Shown in pieces: positions 44,427-54,115 of a stretch of DNA of 64,000 nt. The DNA is taken from positions 69,870,003-69,934,002 of the forward strand of contig CM043957.1 of assembly GCA_014529385.2 (NCBI GenBank), given 5' to 3'. Numbering within the stretch: the stretch's first letter is position 1; every line of letters starts with the position of its first letter. The notes under the pieces are model-generated. The model was not told the DNA's origin. It saw only the letters and a program-made list of their open reading frames with translations, and did not search any database. The translations under genes were made by a program, and so were the position numbers. The stretch comes from Adiantum capillus-veneris. Lineage: Eukaryota; Streptophyta; Polypodiopsida; Polypodiales; Pteridaceae.

Positions 44427-47400
44427 TTACTCTTGGGAAGCATTGTAAGCATTGACAAGGTTTAGGTTATCCTTTAATTGTATGCCTTGCATCCATCTAG
44501 CATCTTCAAAAGGATAATTCTTAAACTTAATAAGATATCGTCTGATAGTCTTACCGCCTCTTAATACCTTGTCTTCATGTCGGAGAATGGACTCGGGCTG
44601 CAACACCTCCTCGTGGTCCTCGATCTCCGGTGGGTCTTCAATAGTTGGTTCTTGAGGTGGCTCTCCTTTATAAGGCTTTAAGAGGCTCACGTGAAAAGCT
44701 TTGTGTATGAGCCAATGATTGGGCAACTTAAGTTGATAGGCCATCTCATTGATTGGCCTAAGAATCTGGAAGGGACCATAGTACCTTTTTGCTAGTTTAG
44801 CATAGTATTTTTGGTGGCCCGTAGGATTCTTGCCCGTCGTGTGCCTTAATCGAGCCTTGGGAAATTTTAACAAGACCCAATCGTTTTCTTTAAAGGCTTG
44901 GGCTCTTCTGTGCTTGTCAGCAGCAGCCTTTTGCCTTTGCTGTGAGATAGAGATAGCATCCTTAATCTTTTGGAAAGATTCTTGTAGGTCTCGGCTATAC
45001 TCATCTGCAGCGAAGATCTTCCCATGTACCTTAAGTAGCAAGGGACTTTTTGATCTTCCCTCAATTACCTCGAAAGGTGCTTTTCCTGTAAAAGTATGTA
45101 CAGTGTTATTGTAAGCATACTCTACTAAGGGTAAGTACTTCTCCCATTGGGATCTTTGATCTACTTCCGTTACATAGGCTTTTAGTAGATCGAGAATAGT
45201 TAGGTTAGCTATTTCACTTTGGCCATTAGTTTGTGGATGATAGGCCGAAGAGAAGTTTAGCCTTGTTCCTAGATTCTCAAAGAGACCCTTCCAGAAATTA
45301 CTGGTCATTCTAGGATCTCTATCCGACACTATGGACATTGGCAAGCCATGGTACTTGAAAATTTGTGAAATGAAGAGGGTTGCCATTTGATGGGCTTTGA
45401 TAGTCTTTTTGACAGGTATAAAATGAGCTTGTTTACTGAACCTGTCTACTATCGTCCATATTCCCGTATTCCCATGGATAGACTTAGGCAATCCAAAGAT
45501 AAAATCCATGGATATGCTCTCCCACGGTGAATTAGGGATTGGCAAGGGTTGAAGCAATCCAAGTTGCTTCCCTCTATCAAATTTTGTCTTTTGACATACC
45601 ACACATTTGGAAACATACTCATGTATGTTCACTTTCATGGTAGGCCAATAGAAATATGTTTCAATTCCCTTTAGGGTAGACTGAATCCCTCTATGCCCCG
45701 CATATGGGGGAGCATGAGATTCATACATTACTTTCTCACGTAGTGAGTTAGTGACGCATAGTCTATTGCCATAGAGAAGATAACCATCTTGTAAAGTAAA
45801 TGGTTCTTCTTTCTTCCCTAATGCAAGGGCTGAAATCACATCTCTAAAATCGGGATCAATAGCATACTCATCTATCATTAAAGATAGATCATTGTGAGTT
45901 GCTATGGAAACCGCATTCACTCTCGGTCGTCTTGAGAGTGCATCGGCTACTTGATTATGCTTGCCAGCAATGTGAGCAATATGAAAATGAAATTGCAAAA
46001 GGAAATTTGCCCACCTCATTTGTTTGTCGGAGAGCTTGGTCTGCGTCATGAAGTACTTAAGACTTTGGTGATCCGTTCGCAGAATGAAAGGAGTCCCCAA
46101 TAAATAGTGCTTCCATGAGTCTAAGGCATGTAGAACTGCAAGGAGTTCTTTTTCGTATATTCCTAGAGCTTGCTCAACAGGGTCGAGCCTTCGACTCTCA
46201 TAGCCTATGGCGTGCCCTTCTTGGAGCAGAACAGCCCCAAGGCAATCACCATAAGCATCACATTGGACCTCAAATGGTTTTGAGAGATCCGGTAGTGTAA
46301 GCACAGGTTGAGAGATAAGCTTTTCTTTAAGCTTTTCGAAAGCATTGTTCTCCTTAGCAGACCACGTATACCTAACATTTTTCTTTGTTAGGTCATGTAA
46401 TGGTCCCGCAATTTGTGAGAACTTTTCTATGAAGCGTCTATAGTATGCACACATACCTATAAAGCTTCTTAGTTCATGAAGATTCCTTGGTTTAGGCCAT
46501 CCTTTTATTACCTCTAACTTGGATGGATCCATTTGGATTCCATCTTGAGAGATAATGTGACCTAAATATTGAATCTCTTGCAAGAAAAATTCACTTTTCT
46601 TTCGATTAACATAAAGTTTATTCTCTCTTAAAACTTGAAATATTACCTGGAGGTGTTGCTTGTGTTCCTCCAATGAATTAGAGTAGATGATAATATCATC
46701 AAAGAACACTCCAGTGAAGGTTCGATGAGGCCTGAACAGCTTCTCCATCAAGCGGTTGAATGTGGCTGGTGCATTAGTCAAGCCAAAAGGCATGACAATG
46801 TATTCGTAAAGACCAAATGTAGTACGAAATGCGGTCTTTACAATGTCTTGATCAACTATCCTTATTTGATGATAGCCACTTTTTAAGTCAATCATACTGA
46901 AGTAGGTCGATCCTTGTAGCTTATCAAATAGGTCTTCTACCCGTGGAACGGGAAACCTATTCTTGATAGTGATCCTATTTAGTACTCTATAGTCGACACA
47001 CATACGATATGTGCCGTCTTTCTTTTGCACTAATAGCACAGGTGAGCAAAATGGAGATGAGCTAGGCCTAACCATGCCCCTCTCAACTAACTCATGCACT
47101 TGCCGCATAATTTCCTCTTGTTGAGCTTGAGAAACTCTATAAGGAGGTTTGTTAGGCGGTGAACTTCCTGGAAGAAGTTCAATTGCATAGTCATCATTAC
47201 CTCGTTTAGGAGGTAGCTCACAAGGGATGTCGTGAATAAAAACATCTTGAAACCCCTTGAGAAAATTGGATAACTCTAATTCCTTTTGGTTGCTTTTATT
47301 TTCTTTTGCTAAAGCATTAGGTTCATTTTGAGAATCTTTAACAAAAATCATGTACACGGAAATAGAGCTCTTTATTGACTTGTTGAAAGCTGGTGTATGT

Positions 47401-49376
47401 ACAATGGGGATGGTGTTACCCATCTCCCTAGCATCTATATACATGTCCTTTTCCCTGAACTTAAAGGAGATTCTCCTTTCAGGAAATTTAACATGGGCAG
47501 CCAGGCGGTCAAACCATGGTGCCCCTAGGATTACATCCTCATGCTTGAGAGGAGAGATAAAGAAGTCCTCTTTGTCCACATAGCCTTGGACATGAAGCCT
47601 CAATTTCCCGATTAAGGGAGTGACTGAAGCTTCTTGCCCCTTGAAGGCACTGTCTGCGGGTAGGATATCTCCCATCTCGTAGGATTGTATGCCTAGCTTG
47701 GTGGCTAACTCCATAGATATAAAATTGTGAGTAGAACCAGGGTCAAAGAGAATAAAAGCATCATGTTCTCTTACCTTTCCCCAAGCATGGCATAGAGGAG
47801 ATCCTTTGTGGTGAGTTTGGTGAATCTCCTCCTCTTGGATTTCAACCAAAGAAGCTCTAGGAGGATCTTGGCGGTTGTTCTTTTGGGGACAAGCGCGGTA
47901 CGCATGCCCTTGTTCGCCGCACTTGAAACACCGGTTATCTTTACGATAACGCTCAAGCTCTTCAGGAGAGAGTTTATTCTTTCCTTTGTAAACTCCCTTC
48001 TCTTTAGCTTTGTTGGAATTGCCCTTAGGAGACTTTTGGACATTGTCCTTCCCCTTAGGCTCATTGGAACCCTTGTTTTCCGGGGGCTTATTATTTCTTT
48101 TACCCCCCGTTTGGAAATTGATTCGCGAGGCCACCATAGTATGGTGTATTACCGCCGATATGGTACGTGGCCTTTGGGAGTTGACATACTCCGCCATTTC
48201 TTCGGTTAAGCCCGCACAAAATTGTTGCTTTTGCTCTCCAAAATCCAACTTTTTGAAGACAGTGGCTTTGAGTTGTAGGTCCCAAAACTTGTCTACATAT
48301 TTGTGGATGGATTCATTGGGAGAGAGCTTTAAGCTTCGCCATTCGGTGAGTACTTTGTCTTTGGCATCGGTGGCCAAAAACTGCTTCATAATGGAAGCTC
48401 TTAAAGCCTTCCATGTTCGTGGAGCTTCACCGTTGGCTCGTAGGCTAGACCACCATTGTCTGGCGGACTTTTGAAAGTGCATAGCTACATGGCGTAGCTT
48501 AGAGGACTCCGTGAAGCCCTCATCTCCAAACGCCGCATCAAATTGCTGGATAAAGGCCAAAACTTTGTCTGTAGCACCGAAGGTGCCATCATAGGTAAGG
48601 AAAGAGATGCTCTTCCCTCCCTCTTTGAATTTCTTCAGCTTGGACGACCTCTTCCATGCGGCATAGGATTTCCTATGGCCTCTTCTTTTTGATGGTTCAA
48701 AAGTTGCACCATCACTTTCTTCAGAAGATGAAGAATTTGAAGAAGGTGGAGAAGAGGGTGACCTCTTTCTCGCCTTTTTCTTGTCTTGATCTTTGTCGTC
48801 TTCACCATAGCTTTCATAAGAGGAAGAGGATGAAGAAGATGGAGAAGAGGGTGTCCTCTTTCTCGCCTTTTTCTTCTCTTGCTTTTTATCATCCCTCTTT
48901 GAATTATGGCGTGGAGAAGAGTGTGATGGTCTTCTCCGCCTTGGTGGTGATGGAGAGCGTTTAGCCCGCCGTCTTCGTGGAGCCATCTCCGCCGAGGTGG
49001 CGGGAGACTCGCTTCTTTCTCGTTCCTTCGGTGGAGGCTCTTGAGTTCTCCTTTGGGAAGGAGATGCATCATCAAGAAGTAAGTTCTTGAGCCCTTCATA
49101 TGGATTCTCTTCTTCTTCCCGAATCGGAGAGAGACCTCTTTTGGTAGTCTCACAAGGAGACTTCCTAGGTGTTCTCTTGTCATGGTGATGAGCTTGGAGA
49201 ATCCCGTGAGCACGGAGCTGCCATTGCACTTCACTTTGGAGAGATAGATTGCCCATGGCTTGTTGAAGCCTAGAAACAAGATAATTAACAAGCATTGAAG
49301 CATCATTAGTAGCTTGCTCATGAGCAAAATCAAAGTTATCAACATTAATTTCACTCTCTTTAATATTGTCAGCCAT
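44427..49376 (-). CDS. Chromovirus Gag-Pol polyprotein (1649 aa, intact)
   Basis: Encodes particle and enzymes in one frame. Residues 1-130 N-terminal; 131-245 an Arg/Ser/Lys-rich SR-like region; 255-425 capsid-like Gag; 483-496 zinc knuckle CFKCGEQGHAYRAC; 540-650 protease (FDPGSTHNF, ILGAPW at 616-621); 750-1000 RT with GVFFDDIIIYS at about 889-899; 1036-1150 RNase H (Asp1040, Glu1077, Asp1102, Asp1145); integrase with His1221/His1228/Cys1258/Cys1261 and Asp1291, Asp1352, Glu1388; GPF motif at 1534-1536; chromodomain about 1588-1640. All catalytic residues expected for a working element are present. The protease site is D-P-G-S, a variant also known in plant chromoviruses. The first ATG was chosen: it follows a 400-nt leader from the PBS. 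Gag and Pol are not separated by a frameshift. Confidence 0.97.
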   Translation of the reverse strand: MADNIKESEINVDNFDFAHEQATNDASMLVNYLVSRLQQAMGNLSLQSEVQWQLRAHGILQAHHHDKRTPRKSPCETTKRGLSPIREEEENPYEGLKNLLLDDASPSQRRTQEPPPKERERSESPATSAEMAPRRRRAKRSPSPPRRRRPSHSSPRHNSKRDDKKQEKKKARKRTPSSPSSSSSSSYESYGEDDKDQDKKKARKRSPSSPPSSNSSSSEESDGATFEPSKRRGHRKSYAAWKRSSKLKKFKEGGKSISFLTYDGTFGATDKVLAFIQQFDAAFGDEGFTESSKLRHVAMHFQKSARQWWSSLRANGEAPRTWKALRASIMKQFLATDAKDKVLTEWRSLKLSPNESIHKYVDKFWDLQLKATVFKKLDFGEQKQQFCAGLTEEMAEYVNSQRPRTISAVIHHTMVASRINFQTGGKRNNKPPENKGSNEPKGKDNVQKSPKGNSNKAKEKGVYKGKNKLSPEELERYRKDNRCFKCGEQGHAYRACPQKNNRQDPPRASLVEIQEEEIHQTHHKGSPLCHAWGKVREHDAFILFDPGSTHNFISMELATKLGIQSYEMGDILPADSAFKGQEASVTPLIGKLRLHVQGYVDKEDFFISPLKHEDVILGAPWFDRLAAHVKFPERRISFKFREKDMYIDAREMGNTIPIVHTPAFNKSIKSSISVYMIFVKDSQNEPNALAKENKSNQKELELSNFLKGFQDVFIHDIPCELPPKRGNDDYAIELLPGSSPPNKPPYRVSQAQQEEIMRQVHELVERGMVRPSSSPFCSPVLLVQKKDGTYRMCVDYRVLNRITIKNRFPVPRVEDLFDKLQGSTYFSMIDLKSGYHQIRIVDQDIVKTAFRTTFGLYEYIVMPFGLTNAPATFNRLMEKLFRPHRTFTGVFFDDIIIYSNSLEEHKQHLQVIFQVLRENKLYVNRKKSEFFLQEIQYLGHIISQDGIQMDPSKLEVIKGWPKPRNLHELRSFIGMCAYYRRFIEKFSQIAGPLHDLTKKNVRYTWSAKENNAFEKLKEKLISQPVLTLPDLSKPFEVQCDAYGDCLGAVLLQEGHAIGYESRRLDPVEQALGIYEKELLAVLHALDSWKHYLLGTPFILRTDHQSLKYFMTQTKLSDKQMRWANFLLQFHFHIAHIAGKHNQVADALSRRPRVNAVSIATHNDLSLMIDEYAIDPDFRDVISALALGKKEEPFTLQDGYLLYGNRLCVTNSLREKVMYESHAPPYAGHRGIQSTLKGIETYFYWPTMKVNIHEYVSKCVVCQKTKFDRGKQLGLLQPLPIPNSPWESISMDFIFGLPKSIHGNTGIWTIVDRFSKQAHFIPVKKTIKAHQMATLFISQIFKYHGLPMSIVSDRDPRMTSNFWKGLFENLGTRLNFSSAYHPQTNGQSEIANLTILDLLKAYVTEVDQRSQWEKYLPLVEYAYNNTVHTFTGKAPFEVIEGRSKSPLLLKVHGKIFAADEYSRDLQESFQKIKDAISISQQRQKAAADKHRRAQAFKENDWVLLKFPKARLRHTTGKNPTGHQKYYAKLAKRYYGPFQILRPINEMAYQLKLPNHWLIHKAFHVSLLKPYKGEPPQEPTIEDPPEIEDHEEVLQPESILRHEDKVLRGGKTIRRYLIKFKNYPFEDARWMQGIQLKDNLNLVNAYNASQE

Positions 49377-49780
49377 TCTAACAACTTTTAGGTGTAAACT
49401 TTTTAGGTGTACTTTGGCACTTCAAGCCCTAGTTGCTACTCCTCTTTACCCCTTTAGAAAAAGCACTCAAGCTACTGTACCCGCGGCTCGAATACCATTA
49501 ATTGCAAGGAATAGAAGAGAGGGTCTTTCGACACCAAAACAGCACCGGCTCCTGTCAAGCTTCTAATAGCTCAATAGTGGTTAAGCCGTAGGCAAGCCCC
49601 GTAGGACTCCACTATTAAGACCATAGCTCTCGACGGTGATGCCCCGTTAACTGCACAAAGGCAGGCGCACTGAAAGGCTGAAAAATCCCTATTCTACTTA
49701 CTCACAGGCAATTAATAATACCAACCATTTGTAGCTAGCTTGAGGACCTCCCTTCTTGAGCAAGAAAAGAGAAACCTTGA
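49377..49780 (-). other. Chromovirus 5' leader
   Basis: About 400 nt between PBS and the Gag-Pol ATG, no conserved ORF. Probably contains the packaging signal, which cannot be located by sequence alone. Confidence 0.6.
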
Positions 49781-49792
49781 GCTCTGATACCA
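49781..49792 (-). other. Chromovirus primer-binding site
   Basis: Minus strand TGGTATCAGAGC, exact complement of the 3' end of initiator tRNA-Met, one base inside the LTR. Confidence 0.95.
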
Positions 49793-49793
49793 A

Positions 49794-51384
49794 TGTAACA
49801 TTTAATGGCCTAAAATCTTTTGTGTAGCGGAATTTAGCATGAACATAGTGGGCATTTCATTAGAGTTGATTCCTAATGAGAATTACAAGAGTGCTTGGGT
49901 GGAGAGAGCAACAAAAAGCATAACACCTAGTTAGATAGCATCGACAATACTTTCAAAAGAGAGAGCAATTAAGCTATTGACAACAGTTGAGGACCGGATT
50001 TGCATGGAGCCGGTCCCCCCTCCAAAAGGCTTTGTATTATGGTTTCTCCCATCAAGAGATACATTGTACAATACAATTCTTTGTGTTCCTTCAAGACTAG
50101 CTAGTGCAATGAAGATGGAAGCTTCATACACCAAGCAAAACACTTAATCAAACACAACTTGAATTATCCCCGTTCTCAGACCCAAGACCTCACACACCTT
50201 CGAAGATGGTGAGAGCTAGCAGGGTATGAGAGTAGATTGAGAGGAAAAAGAAGTATCTTACGAGAAAGAAGTACATCTCCTCACATAATCACTCATATTA
50301 GCATAGCTTAGCTTAGTAATTAGCTTGGTAGAGAAGATGAGCATGCATTGAAGCTTGGCTCTTGGTTGGATTTTCATCCACATGCCAAGAGAGTGTTGAT
50401 GTAGGCTTCTATCTCACAAGCTTGGAGTAGGTGATGAGCTCTCCATTAAAGCTTGGGAGGAGATAGAGTATTTTCCCTTCACACATGGTCAAGTGTGAGA
50501 GTGTGTGTGTCAATGCCAAGCAAAAATCAGCCCCCCCCTCTCTCTTGGGCGAGCCCTAGCTGCTAAATAAGTCTGGCCTTTGCCTCATTGGACCTCCCCA
50601 GGTCAAGCCAATAGGAATTAAGCAGCATAAGTGATAGCCTTTAGACATGTGTCCCCCTTTCCCCTTTTGTGAGAGCTTTAGGTAATTAAATAATTAAACT
50701 AAACTCTCATTGGACCCCTTTGCCTCCTGGCCAATAGGAATCAGGCAAGCCATGGGGCTCCTGAATGCTCATTGGACCCCTTGGGAGACTGCCCAATAGT
50801 CTTCTAGGAGACTTAATTCTCATTGGTTTCTTTTATTAAATGTTTTTAAGTTAATTAAACTAGATTTACTCTAGCTTAATTCTCATTGGTCCACTTCAAG
50901 GGTCTTCCAATAGGAATTGGGCACACCTTGTGGGCATATGGCCTAGGGAGCTGACATGTGTCCCTCATTCCCTTTGTGTAAAGGGAGCCTGTGTGTGTGT
51001 GTGTGGCTTTCTCTCTCATCCCCTAGCTTTGGGGCTCACCCCCTCCCATGTAGGGATGTAGAAAGACTTTTAGGGCACACACAAAGCATCCAATTTTCCC
51101 TAGGGTTGACCTTTGGACACAACCTTTGAATTTTGGAACCTTAGCATTTTGGAAGTCTTAATGGGCTGAACCTTAGGGTCTTTTTGGCCCATTGTTTCAC
51201 ATGGCTCTTTTGCAGATGGCCCCCCCTTTGGATCCCTATTTTCCCTCCTTTGGATCCCTACTGTGGCCGGTCTGCTAACTTAACCAATATTCTAGCTTTT
51301 TCTCCCTTGGCACTTCCCCACATTAAATGATCAGTTTAATATGAGAAAATCATTTAGGAGAATTAGATATTGATTATTATGACA
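49794..51384 (-). repeat. 5' LTR of the chromovirus
   Basis: 1591 bp, same length as the 3' LTR and differing from it at six positions noticed by eye. Promoter-side copy for this minus-strand element. Followed by the GTAGT target duplication. Confidence 0.95.
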
Positions 51385-51624
51385 GTAGTTTTATGTCGAT
51401 CCTTGGGGTTAACCAAAAGTTGATTGTATCCCAAAAAGCCATCTTAAATGCTATAAGCTTCTTTTCTTGCAACTCGTTCTAAAACATGCTTAGTGATTGG
51501 AAGAGGAAAGTTGTCTCTAATGGTAGCTGCATTCACTTTCTTGAGATTGACACATGTTAAGTATGGAGCCTTATTTACCTCTTCTAATTTTTTGTATTAA
51601 AAACGCACATTTGTAAAGCCCCCG
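51385..51624 (-). pseudogene. G3 reverse transcriptase, middle fragment
   Basis: Minus strand shows TCVNLKKVNAATIRDNFPLP and ITKHVLE, the finger/palm part of RT, continuing from 42477 once the chromovirus is removed. Its upstream edge (GGFTNV..., then EEVNKAPYLTCV) differs from the RT fragment at 52317-52526, so the two may derive from different copies. Confidence 0.65.
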
Positions 51625-52160
51625 TTATGAGGATAAGCCATCGTGCATGAAGAAAAATCACTCGCCGAAAATAAAAAATCACTCGCCGGAAACCAAAATT
51701 TTCACGGCCCTGAAATATTCTTTTTTTCCAAAATATTATGGCCGAACGGCAGTCGAAAAGTGGTCAGGAAGCGACCAATCGGTTGGCCGATCGACAGTGG
51801 TCAAAATTCAATGGCAGGTGGCCGAATTCAAAAGCGGACTTGTCTTCTTAAGGGTGGCCACACATGGGTGGATTGGAGGGTTCGATTTGGACTTATCTAC
51901 ACAAGGGCAGCTACACACGGCTGCCTCTCATGAGAGAGGGCAGCCCTTTTGGCCTATAAAAGGAGGCCATTTCTACACACATTTCATAGTGTGAAGTTGA
52001 TGCAAAAAGGTGTGTGTAAGATGGTGAGAGTGAAGCAAGGTGGGAGCTCTATTAAGGGTATAATCCCTTTGTAACCTACTTCTTGTTTGAAGTACTAAAG
52101 CCATTAAGTGGCTGCTTTCCCGTGGATGTAGCCCACATTGGTTGAACCATGTATATCGTG

Positions 52161-52259
<99 letters not shown>

Positions 52260-52330
52260 CTATAATCTCTTGTATGTGAAAATTATCTCTCTCCATTAAG
52301 TAATCTACTCAATTTTCTACTTAGCTATGT
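51625..52330 (+). repeat. Copia-like solo LTR with long CT microsatellite
   Basis: Plus-strand TATAAAAGG at about 51957-51965, then leader-like sequence and CCCGTGGATGTAGCCCAC...GAACCATGTATATC, a segment typical of the 3' part of plant copia LTRs. A CT microsatellite of about 46 units fills 52165-52256. The left end (CGTTATGAGGATAAGCC) may be a mutated TGTTATGAGG. Edges are approximate, no target duplication found, no internal region: hence solo. Confidence 0.55.
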
Positions 52331-52892
52331 CATATTTCCTAGCAACACACACCCGTAAATTTTTATTTTTCTTAGGTACTACCACAATTGGAGAGACCCA
52401 ATCTGTGTGTTCAATTTCATAAATTTTGGCTTCCTTTAGCTTTTCTATCTCTTCTTTAATCTTTCTGGCAAAAGTTTCATTATATGTGTATGGTCTTTGT
52501 CTGGTTGGTTTCGCATAATCTCTCATAGGTATGGTATGTTGACAGATTTCTGGATTAACACCCTTGAGATCCTTATAAGACTAAGCAAAGATATCTCGGT
52601 ATCCTTTCAGTACGCTTAATGAAAGCTCTTCTTCTTCTTTTGTCACTTCGTTTTCAATGTAGACAGGTCTAGGCTCTTCTCCTGGTTCGATCATATCTAT
52701 CTTTTTTACGTTTTCAGGTCCCTCGTAGGACTCACCCTGTTTTCGTTGTTTCCTGAAAGGTTGTTCGACTATAATTTTTCGGTCTTGGAGAGTATATTTC
52801 TTATAATGGGATGGAACACTTATTAAATCTTTATCATCCTCCTCAGTGGTTTCCATTTCAGTTGTATATATCTCCTTTAGAGCCTTTTTCAA
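52317..52892 (-). pseudogene. G3 reverse transcriptase, N-terminal part and pre-RT linker
   Basis: 52317-52526: AKPTRQRPYTYNETF, then EIEHTDWVSPIVVVPKKNKN and LRVCV, the start of a plant Ty3 RT. 52581-52892: Glu/Lys-rich linker ending LSVLKGYRDIFA, the pre-RT motif of plant non-chromoviral Ty3 elements. One stop lies between the two. The frame leaves RT homology just after LRVCV, where the solo LTR begins. Confidence 0.78.
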
Positions 52893-53715
52893 CTCTTGAT
52901 ATTTTTATCTCCGTTCAACTCGTAACATTGTTGAATTCTTGTTCTGGTGTTTCGGTTTTGCTTGAGTTTTCTTTCTTGTTTTTCTCAATGTTTTTGATAT
53001 TTTTGGATTTTTGTTTAAAGGATATCTAGCAGTGATTTTGTCCTTGACACAATTATGTGCATCTATCTGCATTAGAAACTCTGTTCTATTGGAGATTGAT
53101 GGCATAGGTCTAGCTTTCAAGTTTCTGGTGTCTCTTTTTCATTTTTGTCTTCTCGGTTTCTGGTTAGGAAAGTCAAAAAACTTTTTCTCCCCTCCTTTCA
53201 TGAGTAGTTTAGCTCTCATGTGTTCTTTTTCTGACCCAGAATCATCTGAGGTAACTGAATGTTCTTCTAACTCATCTGTTGCATCATATTAGAGGTATGA
53301 AAAGACTTGTTGAGCCTTCATCAAGTTCTTGGATTCTTGAATTTTGTCTTTGATGTGAAGGGTTGAAATCATTTGTATGAGAATTATGTCATAGCCATCC
53401 TCATTGTAAAATTGAGTAGGCATAGACGTATTTACACATACATTCATTGTTGCTCAAATTTGAGTCCACTCAAATGGCTCAAACAAATGCTCTAGAAAGG
53501 GTTCAGGTACATAGGCTTCGTCTGTGCAATCCCTTTCTAAGATACATTCTTCTCATTTTAAGCTCCCATGTTCTGAGGCTCCGCACATCCAAATAGGTGT
53601 CTTTGTTCAACCAAGATGGAAGCTTAGTTTCAGCCAAAGAGACTGAATCGAATTCTTGTATAGGTGTTTTCATGACATCTCTATAAGTGTGATCTTTTAG
53701 ATTGACCTTTGTTAT
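52893..53715 (-). pseudogene. G3 linker between PR1 and RT
   Basis: Short broken frames, Lys/Asn-rich (52905-53120), no catalytic motif. Corresponds to the acidic linker of G1 in position only. Confidence 0.4.
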
Positions 53716-54027
53716 TTATCCCACTTGCTTCAAGTACAGATAATTGTTTCCCCAATCTTGGATGAGTTGTACTTGTCGCATAAAAGGTCTTCCCAATATG
53801 ATTTTGTAATTGAGTTTCTTTCCAAAGTCTACTATGGCAAAAGTGTGTTGATATTCAATCCCACAGGATTTAACTATCACTTTTTCAAGCAGTCCTAAGG
53901 GTCTTTTGATGTGTCCATCAGCCAGTTGCAATTTCATTTGAGTTTGTTTAATGGCTGGTTGTCCCCAGGATTCCCATACTGCTTTTGTGGCTATGGCTAT
54001 GCTTGCTCCACTATCCAGTATTGCCAT
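53716..54027 (-). pseudogene. G3 protease (PR1)
   Basis: Open for 103 codons: AILDSGASIAIATKAVWESWG with the canonical D-S-G-A at residues 5-8, GIEYQHTFAIVDF in the middle, and KIILGRPFMRQVQLIQDW near residue 76, giving complete retropepsin geometry. Catalytic residues are intact, but surrounding frames are interrupted (stops at 54.05-54.12 kb), so it is scored as a pseudogene. This is the usual Gag-proximal protease, distinct from PR2 at 39.6 kb. Confidence 0.85.
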
Positions 54028-54115
54028 GGTTTTTTATGTCATTATGTTTCACTGAAAGGGTTGTGTTTCCTTCTTCCCCTTCGTAGTATTCTCCGGCTTT
54101 GTTCATTGGAACAGA

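Larger units (their letters stand above)
42478..51384 (-). mobile_element. Complete Ty3/gypsy chromovirus
   Basis: 8907 bp with two 1591-bp LTRs, initiator-Met PBS, one uninterrupted 1649-codon Gag-Pol frame, a polypurine tract and a 5-bp target duplication. By eye the LTRs differ at six positions (about 0.4%), so insertion was recent. It sits inside the RT of G3. The C-terminal chromodomain places it among the chromoviruses; I cannot assign a clade (Tekay, Tcn1 or other) without a tree. Confidence 0.95.

Noticed and set aside
47808-48474. Open frames of 133 and 154 codons on the plus strand, and a 249-codon frame at 48635-49384 on the minus strand
   Set aside because: Shadow frames across the Gag coding region of the chromovirus; their composition follows the low-complexity SR-like sequence.
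52165-52256. Long CT tract as a stand-alone regulatory element
   Set aside because: It lies inside a copia-like LTR and behaves as a simple microsatellite; nothing separates it from normal SSR expansion.
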